NCBI GenBank assembly: GCA_019414245.1
Contig: DXMK01000015.1
Span: 233,383-297,382 of the forward strand
Origin: Collinsella sp.
GTDB taxonomy: Bacteria; Actinomycetota; Coriobacteriia; Coriobacteriales; Coriobacteriaceae
DNA: 64,000 nucleotides
Direction of reading: 5' to 3'
Positions 14,972 through 23,265 of the stretch are shown here, in pieces. The notes beneath the pieces were generated by a model. That model did no database searches and was not told the origin of the DNA. It worked only from the letters and a program-made list of their open reading frames with translations. A program made the position numbers and the translations under genes. Position 1 is the stretch's first letter. The number at the start of each line of letters is the position of its first letter.

Positions 14972-16888
14972 ATGGTCGCATTCGATCGCAACCCGCAAGA
15001 CTTCAAGTATCTGCGCCTGCTTTCGAGACAGTTCCCCACCGAACAATCCGCGTTTACCGAGATCATCAATCTCTCGGCCATCCTCAACCTGCCCAAAGGC
15101 ACCGAGCATTTTATGAGCGACGTGCATGGTGAGTACGAAGCCTTTATGCACATCCTCAACAACTGCTCGGGCGTCGTGCGCGAACATGTCGACGAGATCT
15201 TTGGCGACACGCTCTCCTTTGACGAAAAGGGCGAGCTGTGTACGCTCATCTACTACCCGCGCGAGAAGATCGACCTGGTCCGCAGCCGGCGCGAGGACTC
15301 GCCAACCTGGTACAAGACGATGCTTGACCAGCTCATCATGGTCGCTCGCTCACTTTCAAGCCGCTACACGCGCTCCAAGGTGCGTAAGGCCATCCCGCGC
15401 GACTACGCCTACATCATCGACGAGTTGTTGCACACGCACCCGGACGAGAACAACTATCGCGTGCGCTATCACGAGCGCATCGTGGAGTCCATCCTGGAGA
15501 CCGCCAGCGCCGACGACTTTATCGAGTCGCTCGCCTCGCTCATCAAGCGCCTGGCCGTCGACCACCTGCACCTGGTGGGCGACATCTTCGACCGCGGCGG
15601 CGGCGCGGCCAAGATTATGGACCGTCTGCTCACCTACCATTCACTCGACATCCAGTGGGGCAACCACGACTTGCTGTGGATGGGCGCTGCGGCCGGTGAG
15701 CCCGCCTGCATCGCCACGGTGTTGCGCAACAACCTACGCTACGACAACTACGAGATCCTGGAGAACGACTACGGCATCTCGCTGCGTGAGCTTGTCGCCT
15801 TTGCCGATGCCACCTACACCGCCGGTGAGTCCATCACCCCGCTGATCAAGGCCATCAACGTGCTGCTCTTTAAGCTCGAGGGCCAGATTATCCAGCGCCA
15901 CCCCGAGTTCGATATGACCGACCGCCTGTTACTCGACAAGATCGACCACGACACCGGCACGGTCACGCTCGCCGACGACAGCGTGTGGCCGCTCACGACC
16001 AACGACTTCCCCACCGTCGACCCGGCGGACCCCTACACGCTCACGTCTCAGGAGCAGCACATCATCGACAAGCTCGTGTCAGAGTTTGTCACCGCCGATC
16101 ACCTGCATCGCCATATCGATTTCCTCTATTCCCACGGCTCGATTTACAAGGTCGCCAACGGCAACCTGCTCTTCCACGGCTGCGTTCCGCTCAACGAAGA
16201 CGGCACCTTTAGCAGCATGAACTGCCTGGGCACCTGGCACGCTGGCCGCGATTATCTCGATTTTTGCGACCACATCGCCCGCCGCGCGTGGCGCGTGGGC
16301 GACCGCGATGCCCTCGACTGGATGTGGTACCTGTGGATTGGCTTCAATTCACCCGCCAGCGGACGCCTGGTGCGTACCTTTGAGCGCGCCTATATCGCCG
16401 ATAAGAGCACCTGGGTCGAGCCGATGGACCCGTACTTTACGCTTACCAAGTCGCCCTCGGTCTGCGATGATATCATGCGCGAGTTTGGCGTCGCGCCCAT
16501 GGCATGCTCGCCGACCGGCCACATCATCAACGGCCACACGCCCGTTAAAACCACCAAGGGCGAGCAGCCCATCCGCGCCGAGGGCAAGCTGCTGGTCATC
16601 GATGGCGGCTTCTGCCGCGCTTACCATCCCAAGACGGGCATCGCCGGCTATACGCTCATCTCGAGCTCGCGCGGCTGCCGCCTCAAGTCGCACCGGGCCT
16701 TTACGACGGTTGCCGAGGCACTCACGCGCAACGTGGACATCGAAAGCGAGACCAACCGTTTTGACCAAGCGGACCGTCGCCGCATGGTGAGCGACACCGA
16801 TACTGGCGCCAAGATCCGCAGCCAAATCCAAGACCTGCGTCAGCTGCTCGATGCATATAGAAACGGTGCTATCGAGGAGCGCGCCTAG
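14972..16888 (+). CDS. fbp: Fructose-1,6-bisphosphatase class III
   Basis: 638 residues of the Firmicutes-type class III FBPase, a Mn-dependent metallophosphoesterase that hydrolyses fructose 1,6-bisphosphate in gluconeogenesis. Phosphoesterase motifs are MSDVHGEYEAFMHIL, VGDIFDRGGGA and WGNHDLLWMGAA, with INGHTPVKTTKGE further on. The ATG of MVAFDRNPQDFK follows GGAAGG. The upstream repeat-rich region suggests carbon-responsive control. Directly downstream are two hairpins and a GtrA-family gene. Confidence 0.95.
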   Translation: MVAFDRNPQDFKYLRLLSRQFPTEQSAFTEIINLSAILNLPKGTEHFMSDVHGEYEAFMHILNNCSGVVREHVDEIFGDTLSFDEKGELCTLIYYPREKIDLVRSRREDSPTWYKTMLDQLIMVARSLSSRYTRSKVRKAIPRDYAYIIDELLHTHPDENNYRVRYHERIVESILETASADDFIESLASLIKRLAVDHLHLVGDIFDRGGGAAKIMDRLLTYHSLDIQWGNHDLLWMGAAAGEPACIATVLRNNLRYDNYEILENDYGISLRELVAFADATYTAGESITPLIKAINVLLFKLEGQIIQRHPEFDMTDRLLLDKIDHDTGTVTLADDSVWPLTTNDFPTVDPADPYTLTSQEQHIIDKLVSEFVTADHLHRHIDFLYSHGSIYKVANGNLLFHGCVPLNEDGTFSSMNCLGTWHAGRDYLDFCDHIARRAWRVGDRDALDWMWYLWIGFNSPASGRLVRTFERAYIADKSTWVEPMDPYFTLTKSPSVCDDIMREFGVAPMACSPTGHIINGHTPVKTTKGEQPIRAEGKLLVIDGGFCRAYHPKTGIAGYTLISSSRGCRLKSHRAFTTVAEALTRNVDIESETNRFDQADRRRMVSDTDTGAKIRSQIQDLRQLLDAYRNGAIEERA

Positions 16889-16895
16889 CACCACC

Positions 16896-16949
16896 CGCGG
16901 GGATTGGCTAAACTTGCTGAGTTTGTCATCCCCGCGGCGCTTCGGCGCC
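16896..16949 (+). terminator. Two consecutive hairpins behind fbp
   Basis: CGCGGGGAT (16896-16904) pairs with ATCCCCGCG (16928-16936); next to it GGCGC-TTCG-GCGCC (16936-16949) is a stable UUCG-loop hairpin. There is no T-run. Their presence argues against the longer TTG-initiated reading frame of the next gene. Confidence 0.5.
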
Positions 16950-16966
16950 AGCTTAAGGCAGGTACC

Positions 16967-17362
16967 ATGCAAAAGCTCCTTGCGCAGATCATGAAATTTG
17001 GCGTCGTCGGTGTCATTGCCACGGTTATCGACTTTGGCATTATGAATCTGCTCCACTACGGTCTGGGCCTCAACATCCTAATCGCCAACACCAGCGGCTT
17101 TATCATCTCACTCATCTTTAACTACCTCGCAAGCATGAAGTACGTGTTTGCGCACAAGGAAGGCATGAGCCGCCGCCGCGAGTTCATCATCTTTGTCGTG
17201 CTGTCCGTGATCGGTTTGGTGCTCAACGACGGTATCGTGCTGGCGCTCAACGCCGGCCTGGGACTCGAGGCCAATATCGCCAAGATCTGCGCCACCGCGC
17301 TTGTCATGGCCTACAACTTTGTGACTCGAAAAATCTTCCTGGAGGGCGACGAGACAAAATAG
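16967..17362 (+). CDS. GtrA-family membrane protein, first paralogue
   Basis: 131 residues with four hydrophobic helices (about 10-30, 35-55, 70-90, 95-115), the GtrA/DPMS pattern. The signature FNYLASMKYVF between helices 2 and 3 matches the family. GtrA proteins are thought to flip lipid-linked sugars for surface glycan modification. ATG of MQKLLAQIMKFG follows AAGGCAGG; a TTG 21 codons earlier would read through two hairpins. A second paralogue lies 220 bases downstream, but no glycosyltransferase partner is adjacent. Confidence 0.85.
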   Translation: MQKLLAQIMKFGVVGVIATVIDFGIMNLLHYGLGLNILIANTSGFIISLIFNYLASMKYVFAHKEGMSRRREFIIFVVLSVIGLVLNDGIVLALNAGLGLEANIAKICATALVMAYNFVTRKIFLEGDETK

Positions 17363-17388
17363 CTCGAAACCCCTGCAGCATTACGGCG

Positions 17389-17428
17389 CCCACGGACGAC
17401 GCGCACTCAGCGCAGTATCGTCCGTGGG
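17389..17428. terminator. Stem-loop between the two GtrA genes
   Basis: CCCACGGACGA (17389-17399) and TCGTCCGTGGG (17418-17428) form a perfect 11-bp stem with an 18-base loop. No T-run follows; it could be a weak terminator or an mRNA-stabilising stem. Confidence 0.5.
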
Positions 17429-17581
17429 TGTCGCTCGTTTACGGGCAAATATTTTACGTTTGCGGATTAGCTCTTGAAAATTTGGCGAGTTCATATAGTT
17501 ATTGGCAAAGACCTTACGTTTCCCTTGTAAAAGCTCTAAAGTATCCTCTGCTCGATTCATCAACGCATTGGATGTGATTAC

Positions 17582-17989
17582 GTGCGCAAGGCACTGGCAC
17601 AACCTCATACTAAGCAGTTCCTCAAGTTCGCTGTCGTGGGTCTTATCTCCTTTGGCATCGACTGGGGTATGCTCATTGCGCTCGTCGAGCTGTTCCACCT
17701 CGACTTTTTGATGAGCACCACGGTCTCGTTCATCACGTCCGTCGTGGTCAACTACTGGCTCAGCATGAAGTACGTGTTCGACCATCGCGAGGGCATGAGC
17801 CGCAAGCGCGAGTTCACGATCTTCACCATCCTGTCGGTGATCGGTCTGGGGCTCAACGACCTGTACATGTTTGTGGGTGTCACGTTTTTGAGTATCGGCT
17901 ACCAGGCCATGAAGGCCATCGCCACGTTCTTGGTCACCTGGTACAACTACTTTAGCCGTCGCTTCTTCCTCGAAGGCGCTCGCTCGTAG
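17582..17989 (+). CDS. GtrA-family membrane protein, second paralogue
   Basis: 135 residues, four predicted membrane helices and the motif VNYWLSMKYVFDHREGMSRKREF, parallel to FNYLASMKYVFAHKEGMSRRREF in the preceding gene. The two are clearly paralogues from tandem duplication that have since diverged. The start is a GTG at 17582 with only a weak GGATGTGA upstream, so it is less certain than the rest. A strong terminator follows. Confidence 0.82.
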   Translation: MRKALAQPHTKQFLKFAVVGLISFGIDWGMLIALVELFHLDFLMSTTVSFITSVVVNYWLSMKYVFDHREGMSRKREFTIFTILSVIGLGLNDLYMFVGVTFLSIGYQAMKAIATFLVTWYNYFSRRFFLEGARS

Positions 17990-18017
17990 TCGATTCGACA
18001 TTTGCTTGAATGTATAG

Positions 18018-18052
18018 CCGGTTGGAATTCTCGTTCCAGCCGGTTTTTTATT
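18018..18052 (+). terminator. Intrinsic terminator
   Basis: CCGGTTGGAA (18018-18027) pairs with TTCCAGCCGG (18034-18043) with one G-U pair, then TTTTTTATTT. Confidence 0.9.
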
Positions 18053-18087
18053 TGTCGAGGTCCCCGGCGACCCAGTCCTCTACGCAT

Positions 18088-18126
18088 GAAAAACGGGCAG
18101 CCCGGATGTTTATCCGAACCGCCCGT
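18088..18126 (-). terminator. Intrinsic terminator of the DUF4430 operon
   Basis: On the minus strand ACGGGCGGTTCGGAT pairs with ATCCGGGCTGCCCGT (arms 18112-18126 and 18093-18107), ending in TTTTTC. It lies 23 bases past the stop of the 18149 gene. Confidence 0.85.
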
Positions 18127-18148
18127 CTGGCGCGCTATGTCGAGGTCT

Positions 18149-19054
18149 CTAGCCTGTAACGTAATACCAGACCACGTTGTCGCCGTTGGAGAGAACGTAG
18201 TTGCTGCAGGCCGTCATAGGCGTTGTGCCGTTGACGGAGTACATCCAGCCGCTCGTGCCGCCGTACTGTTTCTCGGCCAAACCACCAATCGCAGAAACAT
18301 ACGTGCCGTACGATGAGCCGTGTGCGTTGACAGAAAGGCCCAGCGCGCACAGGGCATCGTAAACGGTGGCGCCTTCGTTAAAGGTAAAGGTGCCGCCAGA
18401 AGACACAGGATTGCCCACGGCGCTCGATGTGACCGAAACCGTCACCGTTACGTAGTTGGGCTCCTGCGAGCCGCCCTGTCCGCCCGAGGGAGCGCTTCCG
18501 CCATTAGAGCTGGAGGCTCCATCAGACGACTGACCGCCGCCCGAAGAAGCACCGCCAGACACATTGGAAGTATCGCCGGCTCCCGTATTCTGGGCAGCGG
18601 ATTTATCTCCAGACTTCTTGCCGTCCCGACCATCGGACTTCTTGCTATCCGAGCTTTTATCCGATTCCTTGTTTGAAGACTCGGAATCGTCCTTGGACTT
18701 GGACCCATCTTTTGCGTCATTCGATGACTCGGAATCCTTGGAACTGGCCTCGCCCGAAGTCGTAGTCGTAGTCGAGCCAAACCCCTTGGTGTCCTTGGCG
18801 ACGACGCTCTCCCCCGTCACGGTCTGAACGATCCAGTCAATGGACCAGGCGCCGCTCTCGGAAGGATGGACGAAGCCCAGCGAGACGACGATCAGAATGG
18901 TGCACGCGGCAGCAAGAACGCCAAGGAGCGCCTTGCGACGAGAGGCGGACGCCGCCGAAGCGGCGCCCTGTTGCTTTGCATCGTCGAACTGAATGAACGA
19001 GGAATCTGGTTGCTTGGGGTCAGCGTCCTTGGATTTATTGGACACAACCCTCAC
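18149..19054 (-). CDS. Membrane-anchored protein with one DUF4430 (transcobalamin-like) domain
   Basis: 301 residues. About 41-62 form an N-terminal transmembrane anchor (LLGVLAAACTILIVVSLGFV). A long Ser/Lys/Asp/Gly-rich linker (about 90-195) follows, then a DUF4430 domain at about 205-301 with VYDALCALGL, GWMYSVNGTTPM and LSNGDNVVWYY. This domain resembles the C-terminal domain of transcobalamin and is linked to cobalamin capture. The GTG at 19054 abuts the stop codon of the preceding gene, so translation is coupled; a second GTG three codons on is possible. Riboswitch control through the upstream gene is inferred. Confidence 0.85.
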   Translation of the reverse strand: MRVVSNKSKDADPKQPDSSFIQFDDAKQQGAASAASASRRKALLGVLAAACTILIVVSLGFVHPSESGAWSIDWIVQTVTGESVVAKDTKGFGSTTTTTSGEASSKDSESSNDAKDGSKSKDDSESSNKESDKSSDSKKSDGRDGKKSGDKSAAQNTGAGDTSNVSGGASSGGGQSSDGASSSNGGSAPSGGQGGSQEPNYVTVTVSVTSSAVGNPVSSGGTFTFNEGATVYDALCALGLSVNAHGSSYGTYVSAIGGLAEKQYGGTSGWMYSVNGTTPMTACSNYVLSNGDNVVWYYVTG

Positions 19055-22000
19055 CTACCGACGTTTGGTGAACACGAACACGCCGACGATGGCGAGACCG
19101 ATGACGCCGGCGGCAACGCCAACAATGGCGAGCGGGTTGGTGCCAGTCTCCTGCTCGGAAGCACTAGAGGACTTCTTAGCAGTGGTCGTAGAAGCAGCAC
19201 CCGTATCGGACTTGGAATCGGACTTCTTGTCGGACTTCTTGTCGGACTTGCTGTCCTTCTTGTCAGACTTCTTCTCGTCCTTCTTATCGGACTTATCGGA
19301 GTCCTTCTTGTCGGACTTGTTGTCCTTGGTCTCGGTCTTGGTCGACACCGTCGTCTTGGTCACCGGCTTCTTGCCCGGGGCAATAGCGCCGCCCTTCGAG
19401 CCGGAGCCAGAACCCGCGCCAGCGCCAGTGCCGGAACCAGTACCGGTACCAGAACCGCCGCCGCCATTCGAACCAGCGCCGCCATCACCGCCAGGGTTAA
19501 CGGCATTCTTGGTCCACTTGGCATACAGCGTCAGATCGGCCGTCACCGGCGTGCTAAAGTCATACGCCTGCGTACAAGCCTCATCGGTATACCAACCGCC
19601 GAAAGTGTAGCCATCGCGCGTCGGATCGGCCGGCTTGACCAGCTTGCCATCGGCCGTAGCAACAAACTTAGTGTCGCAAGCAGACCCGCCGTTGGAGTTA
19701 AAGGCAACCGTCCAAGACTCGACAGCTCCAAGTTTAAACAGCGTGCCCGAATCATTAATGTAGTAGAGATTGCCAGAAGCATCGGCAATGACCGGAGAGT
19801 CACAGTACTGGTAATGACCAGCCGCATCATAAATCTGCGTCGCCTCTGCATCGCCGAGCGTATAGCGATACACGCCACCACCAGCAGAGTAGTTGACGTA
19901 ATCCTTGCTATCCGCGCTGTTAACGGTGAAGTACACATAGGTCTTGCCGCCCTGAACACTCACCAGCGGAGTAGCAGCAATACCGTTGAGGCCAGCCGGC
20001 AGCGCCTTGCCGTCGGCAGCAGCGACCATCGTGGTCTTACCCGTCTTCAGGTTATAGAGAACCAGAGCAGAGCCAGTAGCCGTCTGTCCGCCGACAATCA
20101 GATTGTCACCAGACACCGCAGGGGCGCTCAGATTATTCGTAAGGCCCAGATCAACCGTCTTCTGTTCACTCAGCACGCCCTTCGCCGAAAGCGAAATCAC
20201 ATGGAGCTTTCCGTCGTGCGTCATCTGATAGAAGGTCGAACCATTGGACGGATCGGCAATGCAATCGGCATTTGCGACAGCGCCGAGCTTCATGGTCGAA
20301 ACGACATCGCCCGTCGTCTTATCAATGCACTTAAGCGTACCCGCGCTCGTAGGAACGATGGCATACTTATCCGTCAAAGCCGCACCAGTCCAGTAATAGC
20401 CCTCGGCAGGGTCGATGTTCTGCCAAGAAACTTCGCCCGTGGCAATCTTAATGCGCGCAAAGGAGCCGTTGCCGTAGGTCGCGTTGTAATTCTCGTCATA
20501 CGAAATATCGACCGAGCCTACATAGACGTACTCGCCGTCCGAAACGACGGTGCAGGAGCTCTGCGTCAAGTCCGTCAAACCAGGCGTCAGCCACTTGCAG
20601 ATCAGCTTGTCTGCAGTAATCGCCTGGACCGCACCGCCGTTGAGCGGAACGATGATAAGGCCATTGGTATAGATCGGACGAGAGGTATAGCTCACCTTGG
20701 AGGCAAGCGGCGCAGAGGCAACCTTTTTGCCCGTGGACGAATCGATCTTGATGAGCTCGTTCTCGGTCGCGATGTACACAAAGCCGTTGGCGATGACAGG
20801 TTCGCTGCAGTTGGCATACTGCTGACCAGACTCGGCCTTCCAATCGAAGGCCCACTTAAGACCGGCGGCCTGCGCAGGCGTCTTGGCATCCGTTACGGTC
20901 GAACCGTTGCCACTGTTGCCGTAGCCGGCCCACTCGGCATCCCAATCAGGAGTCGTCGCACCCGGGTCCACGACAATCTTGTCGGGATCGGGCATGGCCG
21001 AATCGTCGGTGGTATAGGCAAGCGTAACCTTATCGCCGCTCTTGAGCGTAATCTGATTGGCGCAGAGTAAGGAGGACTCTCCGTTGATATACAGATGCCA
21101 ATATTTATTGGTCGCAGCATCCCAACCATACGACTTGTGATCAAACGGCGAAGTAATGGAATTCAGGAACCAGTACTCACCACTCTGGGAGCCGTTGTAC
21201 GTAACGCCCTTGGCCTTCAGGACCGTCTCAATAAGGTTCTGGGCAGTAGAGCCTTCAGGCAAAGAAACACTGCTTGCCGAGCCCCAGCGAGTATTGTTGC
21301 CGTTGACATCGGGACCGATAACATCGACAGACCCAAGCACCTGGCCAGGAAGGGCATCGGCGTCAGCACCATACATAAAGGTGATGGCATCGCCCTCATG
21401 GAGCTCGTAGGCACCGGCGCCAACGTCGGCGAACTTGCCATTTACGTAGAAGCGCCAATAGCTACTGGTCGCAGCATCCCAGCCATAGGACTTACCATCG
21501 AACGGCGAATAAATGCCGTTGAGGAACCAGCCCCAAGACGATTCGCTAGCATCGAGCTTAAGGCCGGTCTGCTCAAGGAGATCCTTAGCAGTGGAGCCTG
21601 CCTTGAGACTCGTCTGGCCCGTCGAAGCCCAAACCTGCTGCTTGCCGTCCTTGTCCTTACCGAGAACCTGAACAGAAGCATGGACAGAATCGGAGGGCAG
21701 CTGGTCGCCCCAGCCACCGTAGAACCACGTAACGGTATCGCCGGCATGGATGGTGACATTGTCCGCCGTATAGTCACTCGACTTGCCGTTGATGAACAGT
21801 TGCCAATAGGTCGAATAATCTTGGGGCGTACCCAGCTCAACACCGTTGTACTTAAGGCTCAGAATGAAGGAGCCCGCAGCAACGGCGTCAATATCATTCG
21901 CCTCGAGCGCGGCCTTCGTAAGGTCAAGCGCGCTCGAACCGGACGTCACCACATACTGCGCGTTATCGACCCAAGTCTGAGTCTTGCCCTGGGCATCGCG

Positions 22001-22915
22001 ACCAATGACGGTCACATTTGCGGCAACCTGGTCCTTAACGACAGGGGACGCGCTACCAGCCGTATAGGCAAACTCAATCTTCTGCCCTTGGGTGAGCTTG
22101 ACGCTGCTCGCGCCAACCGAGGAAGACGCGCCGTCGACGAACAGCTGCCAGTAGGCATAAGTCGCCGGATCGAAGGCAAGCGTACGGCCATCGCTCGGGG
22201 ATGTGATGCTTTTGAGGTAGAAACCGTATGCCGTGTTCGGATCGTAATCCGCCTTGAAGCCCGTCTTCTGCTGCAGCTTAACGAAGGCATCCGCAGCCGT
22301 CGCGCCCTCGTCGAGCTTGAGTTGCGTAGGTGCCACCCAGGTCTGAGCCTTGCCGTCGGCATCGGTGCCGATAATCGAGAACGAGACCTCGACTTGCTTC
22401 TTGGCGACATCGCCGGTTTCTGTCGGGTTCTCTGTCTGGACGGCAGCCGCGGCGGCAGATCCTGCTTGGCCAGCGGATGCCGTCGAAGACTGCTCGCTCG
22501 TGGCAGGGCTCTCCCCTGTCGCCGAGCCTTCGTCGCCAGTTGCCGCCTCAGTTGTGGCGGCACTAGTTGTAGACGCGCTCCCAGAATCCGAAAACTCGGC
22601 GCCGCTCTGCTCAGCGGCACCGCCCGCAAGCGCTGCGTCCTCGCCCGGCGTCGCAGCCTGAGCCACAGCCTCGGCAATGCCCTCGGCGCCCTCGGCCCAC
22701 AGCTGAGCCGGTGTGGTGCCAAGGGCCATCGCGAAGGCCAGGAATGCCACCAGGCCGCGCTTGGCTACGCCGCGCGCAATTGCGCCACGGCGATGCAGCG
22801 AGGCGCGCTCGCGCTCGTCCTCAAACATATCCATTTGTCCCCCATTGTCTGTACTTGGAGCATTGCCCAGCGGCTGCCCCACGTCATCGCGCATGTTACG
22901 CTCGAGTTCCCCCAT
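19055..22915 (-). CDS. Large surface protein: four DUF4430 domains, PQQ-like propeller, InlB B-repeat
   Basis: 1286 residues. Order: signal/anchor segment (about 52-75), Ala/Ser/Thr-rich linker to 170, four DUF4430 domains (about 173-285, 290-400, 405-515, 518-635; each with YW-x-L/F-Y/F-V/I-N/DG and a GD/GQ...F/W-x-Y ending), a PQQ-like beta-propeller (about 640-1085), one InlB-type B-repeat (GYTFGGWYTDEACTQAYDF) to about 1155, Gly-rich and Lys/Ser/Asp-rich wall-spanning stretch, then a membrane helix ending FTKRR. A sorting signal is degenerate: EQETGTN stands where LPxTG is expected. The start MGELERN follows AAGGGGG. An upstream cobalamin riboswitch suggests a role in binding corrinoids at the cell surface. 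Confidence 0.85.
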   Translation of the reverse strand: MGELERNMRDDVGQPLGNAPSTDNGGQMDMFEDERERASLHRRGAIARGVAKRGLVAFLAFAMALGTTPAQLWAEGAEGIAEAVAQAATPGEDAALAGGAAEQSGAEFSDSGSASTTSAATTEAATGDEGSATGESPATSEQSSTASAGQAGSAAAAAVQTENPTETGDVAKKQVEVSFSIIGTDADGKAQTWVAPTQLKLDEGATAADAFVKLQQKTGFKADYDPNTAYGFYLKSITSPSDGRTLAFDPATYAYWQLFVDGASSSVGASSVKLTQGQKIEFAYTAGSASPVVKDQVAANVTVIGRDAQGKTQTWVDNAQYVVTSGSSALDLTKAALEANDIDAVAAGSFILSLKYNGVELGTPQDYSTYWQLFINGKSSDYTADNVTIHAGDTVTWFYGGWGDQLPSDSVHASVQVLGKDKDGKQQVWASTGQTSLKAGSTAKDLLEQTGLKLDASESSWGWFLNGIYSPFDGKSYGWDAATSSYWRFYVNGKFADVGAGAYELHEGDAITFMYGADADALPGQVLGSVDVIGPDVNGNNTRWGSASSVSLPEGSTAQNLIETVLKAKGVTYNGSQSGEYWFLNSITSPFDHKSYGWDAATNKYWHLYINGESSLLCANQITLKSGDKVTLAYTTDDSAMPDPDKIVVDPGATTPDWDAEWAGYGNSGNGSTVTDAKTPAQAAGLKWAFDWKAESGQQYANCSEPVIANGFVYIATENELIKIDSSTGKKVASAPLASKVSYTSRPIYTNGLIIVPLNGGAVQAITADKLICKWLTPGLTDLTQSSCTVVSDGEYVYVGSVDISYDENYNATYGNGSFARIKIATGEVSWQNIDPAEGYYWTGAALTDKYAIVPTSAGTLKCIDKTTGDVVSTMKLGAVANADCIADPSNGSTFYQMTHDGKLHVISLSAKGVLSEQKTVDLGLTNNLSAPAVSGDNLIVGGQTATGSALVLYNLKTGKTTMVAAADGKALPAGLNGIAATPLVSVQGGKTYVYFTVNSADSKDYVNYSAGGGVYRYTLGDAEATQIYDAAGHYQYCDSPVIADASGNLYYINDSGTLFKLGAVESWTVAFNSNGGSACDTKFVATADGKLVKPADPTRDGYTFGGWYTDEACTQAYDFSTPVTADLTLYAKWTKNAVNPGGDGGAGSNGGGGSGTGTGSGTGAGAGSGSGSKGGAIAPGKKPVTKTTVSTKTETKDNKSDKKDSDKSDKKDEKKSDKKDSKSDKKSDKKSDSKSDTGAASTTTAKKSSSASEQETGTNPLAIVGVAAGVIGLAIVGVFVFTKRR

Positions 22916-22977
22916 CGGGGTCCCCCTTCCCTCCAGAGCCCTATGCACACCGGCGGCATACGCCGCAGCCGCATGCA

Positions 22978-23150
22978 AGATGGGAGGCGATCCGACTTAA
23001 CCTTACCGACCCGGGCGCGCCGTCCGATCTGCAACGCGACCATCCCGGGCCAAGAGGAATTACGGTTACTGGTACAGCCGGGGACTTGCACCCCGATTCT
23101 CCCAAACGCGCAGGAAAACCGCGCATTCGTGCGTCTCCGCACCACCATCT
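22978..23150 (-). promoter_or_regulatory. Cobalamin riboswitch
   Basis: Read on the minus strand, 23103-23062 contains GGGAGAATCGGGGTGCAAG followed by TCCCCGGCTGTACC and AGTAACCGT, matching the cobalamin riboswitch core (GGGAA..GGTGnAAnTCC..GCTG..CC). Its 3' part AGTCGGATCGCCTCCC (about 22999-22981) matches the B12 box loosely (10 of 16 positions). A hairpin (GCGGC/GCCGC) lies between it and the ribosome binding site of the DUF4430 surface gene, so control of translation is plausible. The gene content (transcobalamin-like domains) supports the call. Confidence 0.85.
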
Positions 23151-23185
23151 AGGCCATCGATTATTACCGTCAGTATGGTATCACG

Positions 23186-23214
23186 CAAAAGGGCCTCGCA
23201 CGCAGGCGAAGCCC
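23186..23214 (-). terminator. Intrinsic terminator behind the UbiB-like gene
   Basis: On the minus strand GGGCTTCGC pairs with GCGAGGCCC (23206-23214 with 23191-23199), followed by TTTT. It insulates the upstream UbiB gene from the riboswitch operon, whose promoter (TTGCGT, 16 bases, TAATAA on the minus strand) begins immediately after. Confidence 0.7.
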
Positions 23215-23265
23215 AAGGTAAAAGCTATTGTTTGCGATAGGAGAATGCGGTGACGGCCGCAGCCT

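Noticed and set aside
16904..16966. N-terminal extension of the first GtrA gene from a TTG codon
   Set aside because: The segment is occupied by two strong hairpins and lacks a ribosome binding site; the later ATG gives normal family length.
18866..23152. Two very long plus-strand frames (734 and 685 codons) opposite the DUF4430 surface gene
   Set aside because: Arg/Asn-rich nonsense-like composition and no ribosome binding site; the minus strand has obvious repeated domains and a riboswitch.
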